Shown: positions 49,680-58,527 of the stretch, in pieces | Layout: every line of letters starts with the position of its first letter | How positions within the stretch are numbered: the first letter of the stretch is position 1 | Origin: JADCRZ01 sp031399065 | Lineage (GTDB): Bacteria > Bacteroidota > Bacteroidia > Chitinophagales > Chitinophagaceae | Length of the DNA: 64,000 nt | Reading direction: 5' to 3' | Assembly: GCA_031399065.1 (NCBI GenBank) | Contig: JANNOM010000002.1 | Location: 1-64,000 of the forward strand | Translations under genes and position numbers: made by a program | Notes under the pieces: model-generated | Told to the model about the DNA's origin: nothing | Database searches by the model: none | What the model saw: the letters and a program-made list of their open reading frames with translations, nothing else

Positions 49680-51914
49680 ATGGAAATAACAGTTAAAACC
49701 GCCGAACAACTGCGACTCACCGCGGAAGAGTTTGAACTTATTAAACATAAACTCGGCAGAACTCCCAACTTTAATGAATTATGTGCCTTCTCCGCTATGT
49801 GGAGCGAGCATTGCAGTTATAAAAATTCGATCAAATGGCTCAAGACCCTGCCACGCGATGGTGACCGGATGCTGGTAGCCGCAGGAGAGGAAAATGCCGG
49901 GCTGATGGATATCGGCGACGGCTTCGGAGTGGTATTCAAGATCGAAAGTCATAACCATCCCTCCGCCATCGAACCCTTCCAGGGTGCGGCTACGGGGGTG
50001 GGTGGCATACACCGCGATATATTTACGATGGGTGCCCGCCCCATTGCCGCCCTCAACTCGCTCCGGTTCGGTAACCTGCACGAGGCCAAAACCCAGCACC
50101 TGCTGGCCGGCGTAGTGCATGGCATCGGGCATTACGGCAATTGCTTCGGGGTGCCTACCGTGGGAGGGGAAGTTTATTTCGAACAGCGTTATCATACTAA
50201 TCCCCTGGTAAATGCCATGAGCGTGGGCATTCTTAAATCGGGGGATACCATTTCTGCTACGGCAGCGGGAGTGGGTAACCATGTATTTTTTGTAGGAAGT
50301 GCCACTGGGAAAGATGGAATAGGAGGGGCTTCTTTCGCCTCTGCCGATATTACGCATGAAAGTGCCGGCGAGCTGCCGGCCGTGCAGGTAGGCGATCCGT
50401 TCCAGGAAAAGAAACTGCTGGAAGCCTGCCTGGAAGTGATCAAAACCGGTGCCGTTTCCGGCATGCAGGATATGGGTGCCGCCGGCATCATCTGCTCTAC
50501 CGCCGAAATGAGCGCCAAAGGGGAAGTAGGGATGCGCATAGACCTGGACAAAGTACCCACCCGACAGCAGAATATGAAAGCATGGGAACTCCTGTTAAGC
50601 GAAAGCCAGGAAAGAATGCTGATGGTAGTAAAACAGGGGCAGGAAGAGGAAGTGTTAAGCATTTTCGCAAAATGGGATCTTCCCTGCTCGGATATAGGAG
50701 AAGTGACTGAAGACGGAATGCTCCGCTTTTATATGCATGGCGAACTGGAAGCCGAACTGCCTGCCTACGAACTGGTGCTGGGTGGTGGCGCGCCACAGTA
50801 CGACCGGGTGTACAGCGAGCCCGTTTATTTTCAGAAGATAAAAGCGTTCGATCCCGATAGCATACCCGTGCCCGATGATCTGAAGGAGGTGGCGGAAAAA
50901 ATTATCACTATTCCCAATATCGCCTCCAAGAGAAGTATCTATGTGCAGTACGACAGCATGGTAGGTGCGGCCAACACTTCCACCAACGGTCCTTCCGACG
51001 CGGCGGTGGTACTCGCCAAAGGCACGAGTAAGGCATTGGCCATCACCACGGATTGTAATAGCCGTTACGTGTTCGCAGATCCCTATAAAGGAACCATGAT
51101 CGCCGTGGCGGAAGCGGCACGTAACATCGTTTGCAGTGGCGGATTTCCGCTGGGTGTTACCAACTGCCTCAATTTCGGTAACCCTTACGACCCGGAAGTG
51201 TACTACCAGTTCGTGGAAGCTATTAAAGGGATGGGCGAAGCCTGTCGTGTATTCGATACGCCCGTTACCGGGGGTAACGTTAGTTTTTACAACCAGAACC
51301 CCGATGGTGCCGTATATCCCACGCCTACCATCGGCATGGTGGGATTGCTGGAAAGGATACGGGATAAAATGACGCTTGACTTCAAAGCCCCGGGCGATGT
51401 TATTTTCCTCATTGGCAAGAGCCGGGGAGACATCAATTCGTCCGAATATCTGCATAAACTACACGGAGTGGAATTTAGTCCTGCTCCCTATTTCGACCTG
51501 GACGAAGAGCTTAGCATGCAGGATAAAGTGGCGGAACTGATTAATAAAAGGGTGATTGAATCTGCCCACGATGTGAGTGAAGGCGGCTTGTTCGTCACGC
51601 TGCTGGAATCCTGCTTTCACCGGGAACTGGGAGTGGACGTAGTAGCTTCCGACTACAATATCCGTAAAGACGGATTCTGGTTTGGTGAAGCGCAGTGTAG
51701 GGTGGTGGTCAGCGTAAAGTCAACCAAAGCCGCCGCTTTCCGCAATACGATAGGCGATCATCCGTATGAAGAGCTGGGAGTAGTGACCCCCGGAAGTATC
51801 GAGATCGATGGAATGAACTGGGGTGATATTGACGACTGGAAAGATAAATACGATACTGCCATCGAAAAAATCCTGCAGCCCGATATCGAAAACGCACTGA
51901 GCCTGGTGCCTTAA
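49680..51914 (+). CDS. purL: phosphoribosylformylglycinamidine synthase subunit PurL
   Basis: 744-aa small PurL (FGAM synthase) of de novo purine synthesis, which needs PurQ and PurS partners. Conserved: RTPNFNELCAFSAMWSEHCSYKNS, the ATP/metal site KIESHNHPSAIEPFQGAATGVGG, DMGAAG, and GGNVSFYNQNP and SAHDVSEGGLFVTLLES in the second half. The ORF opens at 49557 inside the GT4 gene; ATG at 49680 gives the correct start MEITVKTAEQLRLT and lies 9 bases after a perfect -7 box. It leads an operon with hldD (11-base gap) and proC. Confidence 0.95.
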   Translation: MEITVKTAEQLRLTAEEFELIKHKLGRTPNFNELCAFSAMWSEHCSYKNSIKWLKTLPRDGDRMLVAAGEENAGLMDIGDGFGVVFKIESHNHPSAIEPFQGAATGVGGIHRDIFTMGARPIAALNSLRFGNLHEAKTQHLLAGVVHGIGHYGNCFGVPTVGGEVYFEQRYHTNPLVNAMSVGILKSGDTISATAAGVGNHVFFVGSATGKDGIGGASFASADITHESAGELPAVQVGDPFQEKKLLEACLEVIKTGAVSGMQDMGAAGIICSTAEMSAKGEVGMRIDLDKVPTRQQNMKAWELLLSESQERMLMVVKQGQEEEVLSIFAKWDLPCSDIGEVTEDGMLRFYMHGELEAELPAYELVLGGGAPQYDRVYSEPVYFQKIKAFDPDSIPVPDDLKEVAEKIITIPNIASKRSIYVQYDSMVGAANTSTNGPSDAAVVLAKGTSKALAITTDCNSRYVFADPYKGTMIAVAEAARNIVCSGGFPLGVTNCLNFGNPYDPEVYYQFVEAIKGMGEACRVFDTPVTGGNVSFYNQNPDGAVYPTPTIGMVGLLERIRDKMTLDFKAPGDVIFLIGKSRGDINSSEYLHKLHGVEFSPAPYFDLDEELSMQDKVAELINKRVIESAHDVSEGGLFVTLLESCFHRELGVDVVASDYNIRKDGFWFGEAQCRVVVSVKSTKAAAFRNTIGDHPYEELGVVTPGSIEIDGMNWGDIDDWKDKYDTAIEKILQPDIENALSLVP

Positions 51915-51925
51915 AGCTTTATATT

Positions 51926-52921
51926 ATGCATCCCGGATCAACGATCGTTATTACTGGTGCGGCAGGTTTCATAGGAAGCTGTCTTGCAGGGTTCCTGAAT
52001 GAAAAAGGGTTTACCCGCCTGGTACTGGTAGACGAGTTTAAACGTACCGATAAGTTCACTAACCTGGAAGGCAAAACGTTTATACAGAAGATAGACAGGG
52101 ACGACTTTTTTGAATGGCTGGCAGCCGCCTCTGTACCCGTGGATTTTATCTTTCATATCGGTGCCAGAACGGATACCACGGAGTTCGATTATTCCGTGCA
52201 CGAACAATTGAATGTTATTTATTCCCAAAAAATATGGGAATACTGCACCGCCCGGCAGGTTCCGCTCATATACGCTTCTTCCGCAGCTACCTATGGCGCG
52301 GGCGAAAAGGGGTACGATGACAGTCACGCCATCATCCCCGAACTGCAACCGCTTAATGCTTACGGCGTTTCCAAAAACGAGTTCGATAAATGGGCGCTGG
52401 AGCGGGCAGAAGAAGGCGAGGATTCGCAGCCACCCTTCTGGGCCGGACTTAAATTCTTCAACGTATACGGCCCCAACGAATACCATAAAGGACGAATGGC
52501 CAGCGTGATCTGGCATTCTTTTAATCAGGTACAATCTTCCGGTAAAGTAAAACTGTTTCGCTCGCACCGTCCCGATTTTAAGGATGGGCAGCAGTTGCGG
52601 GACTTTGTATACGTAAAAGACCTGCTGGAAGTGTGTTACTGGTTAATGGAGCATACACCTGCTTCTGCCATCTATAACCTGGGCACCGGTGTGGCCCGCA
52701 GCTTTGAAGACCTGGTAAAGAGTACATTTGCCGGCCTTGATAAAGCAGCCGTAATAGAGTTTATAGATATACCGGAGGACATACGCGACAAATACCAGTA
52801 TTTTACAGAAGCCAATATGCGTAAATTACGGGATGCGGGCTATACGTCCGCCTTTTATTCGCTGGAAAAAGGAGTGGATGATTATGTAAGGAACTATCTT
52901 GCTCCCGCAAAATATTACTGA
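51926..52921 (+). CDS. hldD: ADP-glyceromanno-heptose 6-epimerase
   Basis: 331-aa SDR-type epimerase producing ADP-L-glycero-D-manno-heptose for the LPS inner core. GAAGFIG (11-17) binds NADP; catalytic Tyr146 and Lys150 are in YGVSK; the early VDEF-RTDKFTNLEGK and the later KFFNVYGPNEYHKGRMASV are diagnostic of RfaD/HldD. Gene symbol rfaD is a synonym. It links to the GT9 heptosyltransferase at 25106. The stop overlaps closely with the proC start (1-base gap). Confidence 0.95.
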   Translation: MHPGSTIVITGAAGFIGSCLAGFLNEKGFTRLVLVDEFKRTDKFTNLEGKTFIQKIDRDDFFEWLAAASVPVDFIFHIGARTDTTEFDYSVHEQLNVIYSQKIWEYCTARQVPLIYASSAATYGAGEKGYDDSHAIIPELQPLNAYGVSKNEFDKWALERAEEGEDSQPPFWAGLKFFNVYGPNEYHKGRMASVIWHSFNQVQSSGKVKLFRSHRPDFKDGQQLRDFVYVKDLLEVCYWLMEHTPASAIYNLGTGVARSFEDLVKSTFAGLDKAAVIEFIDIPEDIRDKYQYFTEANMRKLRDAGYTSAFYSLEKGVDDYVRNYLAPAKYY

Positions 52922-52922
52922 T

Positions 52923-53723
52923 ATGAATAAGAAAATAGCCATCATAGGAGGCGGTAATCTCGGCACTGCCATAGCCGAAGGCCTGCTCAAAAGCGGTTTC
53001 GCCCGCGCAGAGGATATTACCATCACCAAAAGAAATACATCCACCCTTTCTTCTCTTAAAGAAATGGGGGTGACGGTTACGAGCGATAATAAGGCGGCTG
53101 TCCAAAACAGTCAGCTCGTTATCCTTGCGGTTAAGCCCTTCCAGGTGAAAGAAGTACTGGAAGGTATCAGAGCACCGTTAACGGATGGTAACCCGATGCT
53201 GGTGTCCGTTATCACCGGTATATTCATAAAAGATATCAATGACATCCTTCAGAATGGCAAAATACCCCTGTTCCGGGCTATGCCCAACACGGCTATTGCC
53301 ATCCGCCAGAGCATGACCTGCCTGAGCAGTTCCAACGCCAGTGCGGAGCAGGTAGAATATGTTGAAAACCTGTTTCTTACCCTCGGCCGGGTAGTAACCA
53401 TCGACGAAAAACTAATGGATGCCGCTACGGTGCTGGGGGCCTGCGGTACCGCCTTTGCCATGAGGTATATAAGGGCGAATATCCAGGGAGGCATAGAGAT
53501 AGGGTTCGATGCCGTTACCGCAAGCCTCATCGCTGCGCAGACGGTAAAAGGGGCGGCGGAGCTGTTATTACAAAAAAATACCCACCCCGAGCAGGAAATA
53601 GATAAAGTAACCACACCTAAAGGTTGCACTATAGCCGGGTTAAACGAGATGGAGCACCAGGGCTTTAGCTCTTCCCTTATCAAAGGCATTTCAGTAAGCT
53701 TCGACAAGATAATAAAAGGGTAA
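52923..53723 (+). CDS. proC: pyrroline-5-carboxylate reductase
   Basis: 266-aa enzyme converting pyrroline-5-carboxylate to proline with NAD(P)H. The N-terminal Rossmann motif IIGGGNLGTAIAEGLL (6-21), LAVKP and the C-terminal dimer part with TTPKGCTIAGLNEMEHQGF are the family's signature regions. The frame opens at a TTG at 52899 inside hldD; the ATG at 52923 is better, one base after the hldD stop. It is the last gene of the purL operon. Confidence 0.95.
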   Translation: MNKKIAIIGGGNLGTAIAEGLLKSGFARAEDITITKRNTSTLSSLKEMGVTVTSDNKAAVQNSQLVILAVKPFQVKEVLEGIRAPLTDGNPMLVSVITGIFIKDINDILQNGKIPLFRAMPNTAIAIRQSMTCLSSSNASAEQVEYVENLFLTLGRVVTIDEKLMDAATVLGACGTAFAMRYIRANIQGGIEIGFDAVTASLIAAQTVKGAAELLLQKNTHPEQEIDKVTTPKGCTIAGLNEMEHQGFSSSLIKGISVSFDKIIKG

Positions 53724-53755
53724 CATAGATGTAATCCTCTATGAAATTTTTCCTC

Positions 53756-53763
53756 TATATTTG
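53756..53763 (+). promoter_or_regulatory. -7 box of the 57-aa peptide gene
   Basis: TATATTTG, perfect TAnnTTTG. The start would be near 53770, inside the first arm of the inverted repeat that follows; no -33 match. Confidence 0.5.
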
Positions 53764-53765
53764 CG

Positions 53766-53792
53766 TTATATGTACGGAGAGCGTACATATAA
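53766..53792. promoter_or_regulatory. 27-bp inverted repeat with 11-bp perfect arms
   Basis: Arms TTATATGTACG and CGTACATATAA separated by GAGAG. It begins 2 bases after a perfect -7 box and 34 bases before the 57-aa ORF. No T-run follows, so it is not a standard terminator; it could be an operator at the start point or a 5' hairpin in the RNA. Confidence 0.75.
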
Positions 53793-53825
53793 AAAAAATT
53801 AATACCAGGATTCAACCAACATCGA

Positions 53826-53999
53826 ATGAAAAAGAGTGTAACGGGCATCGTGCTCATCCTAGAAATAACGGCTATTTGCGTTCTACACGCAATTAAGATT
53901 AACCAGGCGGAACCAACCCCTGTTAATGCTAATAATAAACCACTCGCCCCCCAACAAAAAGATCTCGTGCTTCGCCAGTTCGCATTTAACAGGCAGTAA
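53826..53999 (+). CDS. 57-aa single-helix membrane peptide
   Basis: Reads MKKSVTGIVLILEITAICVL then a polar tail of 37 residues ending LRQFAFNRQ. One hydrophobic helix at about 6-22; the tail is Asn/Pro/Gln-rich. ATG at 53826, TAA at 53999. It lies in the proC-pyrG gap, has a perfect -7 box and an inverted repeat upstream, and codons are used as in neighbours. No family recognised. It is too short for confident calling on coding statistics alone. Confidence 0.5.
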   Translation: MKKSVTGIVLILEITAICVLHAIKINQAEPTPVNANNKPLAPQQKDLVLRQFAFNRQ

Positions 54000-54072
54000 G
54001 TTAGTTTTCTACAACTTGTCAACTTTCTCCCGATTCTCCAAGGCATCACTTAATCACAATGCCTTAATGTTG

Positions 54073-54080
54073 TATCTTTG
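54073..54080 (+). promoter_or_regulatory. -7 box of pyrG
   Basis: TATCTTTG, perfect TAnnTTTG, 160 bases before the pyrG ATG, giving an unusually long leader for this window. The leader shows no clear riboswitch fold. Confidence 0.5.
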
Positions 54081-54239
54081 CCCGACCTCCCGGCAATTCT
54101 GACACGATACAAAGCTAGTCTGAGTATAATTATTCAAAGTATCCGCAGGTCATACCAGGATCAGGAAGCAGTTTTTTCCGCAAAAGATCCCCATAAGTAA
54201 CATATATATTTTTTTTAAATAAATTATTTAACCATTATC

Positions 54240-55886
54240 ATGGCAAAGTACATTTTTGTTACAGGTGGCGTAACCTCCTCATTGGGAAAAGGTATTATAG
54301 CCGCGTCACTGGCCAAACTGCTGCAGGCAAGGGGACTGAATGTAACTATTCAGAAGTTCGATCCATACATCAACGTAGACCCGGGAACCCTGAACCCCTA
54401 CGAGCATGGTGAATGTTATGTTACTGATGATGGTGCGGAAACGGACCTCGACCTGGGTCATTACGAGCGGTTTTTAAGTACCCCTACGTCCCAGGCTAAT
54501 AATGTAACCACGGGCAAAATTTACCAGACGGTTATCAATAAGGAACGGGAAGGTGCTTACCTGGGTAAAACGGTACAGGTGGTTCCGCATATAACGGATG
54601 AAATCAAGCGCAGAATGCTTTTGCTGGGTAAAAAAGGATACGATATCGTGATCACCGAACTCGGGGGAACGGTAGGGGATATAGAAAGCCTTCCATTCAT
54701 AGAAGCCGTACGGCAACTGCAGTGGGAACTACCGGAAGAAGACTGCATGGTAGTGCACCTGACCCTGGTGCCTTACCTGAAAGCCGCCAAAGAACTGAAA
54801 ACCAAACCAACGCAACATAGCGTCAAGATGCTGAGCCAGGAGGGGGTACATCCCGATATCATCGTATGCCGCACCGAAGAACCGCTGAGCCCGGAACTGC
54901 GCCGCAAAATAGCCCTGTTCTGCAATGTAAAGATAGAGGCCGTGATAGAAGCAATGGACGCTCCTACGATCTATGAGGTACCACTGCTTATGATGCGAGA
55001 GAAACTGGATATCATCTGTCTAAAAAAACTGAACATCACTCACCACCACGAACCGGAGCTGAATAAATGGAAAGAATTTCTCGATAAACTTAAGTATCCG
55101 AAGAGTAAGGTGAATATCGGGTTGATTGGTAAATACATAGAATTGCAGGATGCATACAAATCCATCCTGGAAGCTTTTGTGCATGCCGGCGCGATGAACG
55201 AGTGTAAAGTGAATGTAGTGAATGTACACAGCGAATTTATTACAGAGGAAAACGTGAGTGAAAAAATCGGCCACCTCGATGGACTGCTGGTAGCCCCTGG
55301 CTTTGGTCATCGTGGAGTGGAAGGTAAAATTACAGCAGTTAAATATGCACGTGAGCACGCCCTTCCTTTTTTTGGTATATGCCTGGGCATGCAGATGTCT
55401 GTAATAGAATTTGCCCGCAACGTGCTTGGAATGAAAAACGCCCATTCCACGGAGATGAACCCGGATACTAACGACGCCGTGATCGACCTGATGGAAGAGC
55501 AAAAAGCCGTAACCGCCAAAGGAGGCACCATGCGGCTGGGTGCCTATCCCTGCGATATTAAAAAGGACACGCTTGCCAATAAAATTTACGGGTCGGATCA
55601 TATCAGGGAACGTCACCGGCACCGATGGGAGTTTAATAATGAATACCTGTCGCAATTCGAAGAGGCCGGCATGATAGCCAGCGGGAGAAACACGGAGAGC
55701 GGACTGGTGGAAATAGTGGAGATTCCCAGTCATCCGTTCTTCATCGGAGTTCAGTATCACCCCGAATTAAAGAGTACGGTGGAATACCCGCAACCCCTGT
55801 TCGTGCACTTCATTAAAGCCTCCAGGGAATATGCGGATAAAAAAGAATCCAGCAAAACACCAGTGCTGGAGGGGGAGATGAACTAA
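54240..55886 (+). CDS. pyrG: CTP synthase
   Basis: 548 aa. Synthetase domain starts with KYIFVTGGVTSSLGKGIIAASLA (P-loop-like) and has KFDPYINVDPGTLNPYEHGECYVTDDGAETDLDLGHYERF (UTP/ATP site, outline). The C-terminal class I glutaminase has the Cys nucleophile in FFGICLGMQMSV and His-Glu in QYHPELKS. It converts UTP to CTP with glutamine. Own promoter and terminator, so likely a single transcription unit. Very confident. Confidence 0.97.
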   Translation: MAKYIFVTGGVTSSLGKGIIAASLAKLLQARGLNVTIQKFDPYINVDPGTLNPYEHGECYVTDDGAETDLDLGHYERFLSTPTSQANNVTTGKIYQTVINKEREGAYLGKTVQVVPHITDEIKRRMLLLGKKGYDIVITELGGTVGDIESLPFIEAVRQLQWELPEEDCMVVHLTLVPYLKAAKELKTKPTQHSVKMLSQEGVHPDIIVCRTEEPLSPELRRKIALFCNVKIEAVIEAMDAPTIYEVPLLMMREKLDIICLKKLNITHHHEPELNKWKEFLDKLKYPKSKVNIGLIGKYIELQDAYKSILEAFVHAGAMNECKVNVVNVHSEFITEENVSEKIGHLDGLLVAPGFGHRGVEGKITAVKYAREHALPFFGICLGMQMSVIEFARNVLGMKNAHSTEMNPDTNDAVIDLMEEQKAVTAKGGTMRLGAYPCDIKKDTLANKIYGSDHIRERHRHRWEFNNEYLSQFEEAGMIASGRNTESGLVEIVEIPSHPFFIGVQYHPELKSTVEYPQPLFVHFIKASREYADKKESSKTPVLEGEMN

Positions 55887-55910
55887 TAATACCAAATGGT
55901 TATAAAGCTA

Positions 55911-55935
55911 AATGCCTCCGTAAAGGAGGCATTTT
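55911..55935 (+). terminator. intrinsic terminator of pyrG
   Basis: Nine-base stem AATGCCTCC/GGAGGCATT with a GTAAA loop and a short T-run, 24 bases after pyrG; on the minus strand it faces a convergent gene and could serve that too. Confidence 0.75.
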
Positions 55936-55969
55936 CGCTCATTACACCTAAAACCCAACCATGATCCTG

Positions 55970-56374
55970 TTAATAGTTATAATAATCCTTTTTAGCCTGC
56001 GTAATTTCCCTGTCCCTTTCTGTAATTAGTACTTTTATCGCTCGTTTCCGTTCTTTGCGCGACAGGTTCTCGTCGTGTTTCACATCCCATATCCGCTGCT
56101 CATAATCATTTTTAATGTCTTCTATCTGCAGGTCAAGTTTAGTAGGCCTTGCCTGGTAATTATAGGGCCGGTAATAAGGGCGATAGAAAGGAGAATAAGC
56201 ATAAGGACTACGGTAATAGCCATATAGAGGAGGGGCAAACGCTCCGATGCCTATCGATACGCGGGGTCTTGCATAATAACGAACGCCCGGGCCCGGATAC
56301 CTGTATGCATATTTCTGCGCTGAAGCTCCAAGGCCTATACCGATCGAGAACAAAATGATCAACAGCTTTTTCAT
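55970..56374 (-). CDS. small secreted protein, Tyr/Pro-rich with coiled coil
   Basis: 134 aa from ATG 56374, which opens a signal peptide (ends GASAQ); the frame extends 10 residues further but without signal character. After it come a Tyr/Pro/Arg-rich section of about 55 residues (YYRSPYAYSPFYRPYYRPYNYQ) and a charged helical C-terminus (LQIEDIKNDYEQRIWDVKHDENLSRKERKRAIK in outline). The type is common in Bacteroidota as an unannotated periplasmic protein. Function unknown. Convergent with pyrG. Confidence 0.65.
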   Translation of the reverse strand: MKKLLIILFSIGIGLGASAQKYAYRYPGPGVRYYARPRVSIGIGAFAPPLYGYYRSPYAYSPFYRPYYRPYNYQARPTKLDLQIEDIKNDYEQRIWDVKHDENLSRKERKRAIKVLITERDREITQAKKDYYNY

Positions 56375-56544
56375 GATACACTCTTTTGTAATTAGACGGT
56401 GCAAATGCTGCCGGGTTTGCTGCCGGTGTGCACTATAACATTTTTATAACATTTCTGCATAGCCGCTTTGGTAAACGCTTTCACCGGCCGGATACTGCTC
56501 GTTGTGCCGGTTCTCACTCCCCTCCCTGCAAGTGTCAAAACCCT

Positions 56545-56552
56545 TATCTTTG
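56545..56552 (+). promoter_or_regulatory. -7 box of yidC
   Basis: TATCTTTG, perfect TAnnTTTG, 20 bases before the chosen yidC ATG. No -33 match. Confidence 0.45.
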
Positions 56553-56572
56553 CGCTCTTAAAATTTCAGATA

Positions 56573-58399
56573 ATGGGAATGGACCGCAATACCGTGATCG
56601 GGTTCGTGTTGTTAGCGATTCTTTTATTTTTCTATATGTACATTTCCAGCAAGAACAGCCAGGAACTGATGCGCAAAAGCAGGCTGGAGCAGGATTCCAT
56701 TGCCCTGGTGACCGCTAAAAAGAATGCCGCCGCCGCTGCTGCTTCCCGTGCAACGAATACTGCCGTTAAACAGCCCGTGATCGATACCGCGGACGGATTT
56801 AATAAGGCACTATACGGTAAACCACAACTGGTAACCCTTGAAACCGATCTGCTGAAAGTCGTTTTTAATACCAGGGGAGGCCAGCCCGAATCGGTGGAAC
56901 TTAAAAAATATCAATCGTACGATAGCCTGCCGGTCAGGCTGGCAAGTGCCGCGGATAAAGTAGATTACCCGGTGAATATTTCCGGAAACAGCTCCATGCC
57001 GGTAACCAGTCTGAATTTTACACCCGGCAGCGTAACGAAAAATGCAGATGGCAGCCAGCAGATTTCCTTCGACGTCACTACACCCGGCGGGGCCGTTTTG
57101 TCGCACTTGTTCACGCTGAAAGAAGATGATTACCGGGTCGACTGGGATATAAAGGCCAACGGAGCCGATAAATTATTCAGTAATAACAATCTTAATCTTA
57201 AATGGATCGCCAGGCCCGGCAAGCATCAGAAAGACGTGGAATATGAACGTCAGTTGTCTACTATCTGTTTCTCCGAGAATAATGAATTCGACTATATCTC
57301 CAGCAAAACGGAAAAGAAATTTGAAACCAAGGTGCAGTGGGTAAGCGTTACGCAGCAGTTCTTTAATACAACCCTGATCGCCAAATCCGGTTTCGAATCC
57401 GGGAATGTAGTATGGGCAAGGGAAACCAGCGACACTACCGAATTACTTGCCAATGTGGAAACGAACCTGCAGGCAAAGTTCCCTGCCGGCGCTTCCTCGT
57501 CCCTCGGCCTGCAGATGTATTATGGCCCCAATGATTACAGGATACTTAAAACAAAAGCGGCCCCGGAAATGGACCGTATCGTTAACCTGGGACGGGATAT
57601 CTATTCGTTCGTGAGGCCGATCAATATTTATGTTATTATGCCGGTATTTAATTTCTTCAAGAGCTTTATCGGCAGTTACGGCGTGGTCATTCTTTTGCTT
57701 ACCCTGTTCATACGATTACTTACTTCACCGCTGGTATATACCAGTTACCTCAGCGGGGCAAAAATGAAAGTGCTTCGTCCGGAGATTGACGCATTAAAGA
57801 AAAAGCATGGAGACGATCAGCAGACATTCGGTATGGAGCAAATGAAATTATTCCGGGAAGTGGGTGTCAACCCCCTCGGAGGATGTATTCCCGCCCTTTT
57901 GCAGATACCTATCTTCTTTGCCCTGTACAGCTTTTTCAATTCCAATATAGCCCTAAGGGGGGAGAGCTTTCTATGGGCAGAAGACCTTTCCGCTTACGAC
58001 TCCATTTTGAATCTGGGATTCAATATCCCGTTCTATGGCAGTCACGTGAGCCTGTTTACCCTGCTGGCTGTTATTACGAGCTTGCTGATCAGCCTTTATG
58101 GTATGGCCAATGCCCCCGACCAGAGCAATCCTGCCCTTAAATACATGCCTTATATTTTCCCGGTGCTCCTGCTTGGCTTTTTCAATAAACTTCCATCGGC
58201 CCTTACCTGGTACTATACTGTTTCGAACGTTATTACGCTTGTATTGCAGTTCGTGATCCAGAATTATATCATCAATCACGATAAAATCCTGGCTAAAATG
58301 GAAGAAGTGCGAAAGAAGCCAAAGACCAAAACAAAATGGCAGGAGAAGCTGGAACAGGTACAGCAGATGCAGCGGGATGGCAAACAGCCTAAAAAGTAA
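56573..58399 (+). CDS. yidC: membrane protein insertase YidC
   Basis: 608 aa (a second ATG two codons later would give 606). N-terminal helix MGMDRNTVIGFVLLAILLFFYMY, a large periplasmic domain of about 300 residues, then the conserved insertase core: GSYGVVILLLTLFIRLLTSPLVYTSYLSGAKMKVLRPEIDALKKKHGDDQ in outline, GGCIPALLQIPIFFALYSFF, and a C-terminal KPKTKTKWQEKLEQVQQMQ tail. It inserts and folds inner-membrane proteins with SecYEG. The upstream ORF start at 56468 is rejected. Its own -7 box. Confidence 0.93.
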   Translation: MGMDRNTVIGFVLLAILLFFYMYISSKNSQELMRKSRLEQDSIALVTAKKNAAAAAASRATNTAVKQPVIDTADGFNKALYGKPQLVTLETDLLKVVFNTRGGQPESVELKKYQSYDSLPVRLASAADKVDYPVNISGNSSMPVTSLNFTPGSVTKNADGSQQISFDVTTPGGAVLSHLFTLKEDDYRVDWDIKANGADKLFSNNNLNLKWIARPGKHQKDVEYERQLSTICFSENNEFDYISSKTEKKFETKVQWVSVTQQFFNTTLIAKSGFESGNVVWARETSDTTELLANVETNLQAKFPAGASSSLGLQMYYGPNDYRILKTKAAPEMDRIVNLGRDIYSFVRPINIYVIMPVFNFFKSFIGSYGVVILLLTLFIRLLTSPLVYTSYLSGAKMKVLRPEIDALKKKHGDDQQTFGMEQMKLFREVGVNPLGGCIPALLQIPIFFALYSFFNSNIALRGESFLWAEDLSAYDSILNLGFNIPFYGSHVSLFTLLAVITSLLISLYGMANAPDQSNPALKYMPYIFPVLLLGFFNKLPSALTWYYTVSNVITLVLQFVIQNYIINHDKILAKMEEVRKKPKTKTKWQEKLEQVQQMQRDGKQPKK

Positions 58400-58527
58400 C
58401 AAAGTCTGCGTGTAAACAAGGAATAAAAGAATTGGGATACCAGGTTGGAATTTTGCGTCCTGTTTATTATTTTAGACAACTATATGCACCAGTTACCTCG
58501 TCTTACCTCCATTAAAACGTTTCCTGC

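Noticed and set aside
50655..51455. 266-codon minus-strand frame inside purL
   Set aside because: Antisense to conserved PurL sequence; no domain, no promoter.
53249..54049. 266-codon minus-strand frame covering the end of proC and the 57-aa gene
   Set aside because: Most of it is antisense to proC; the upstream end has no -7 box on that strand. The + strand small gene has better support.
55020..55760. 246-codon minus-strand frame inside pyrG
   Set aside because: Antisense to the conserved glutaminase domain of CTP synthase.
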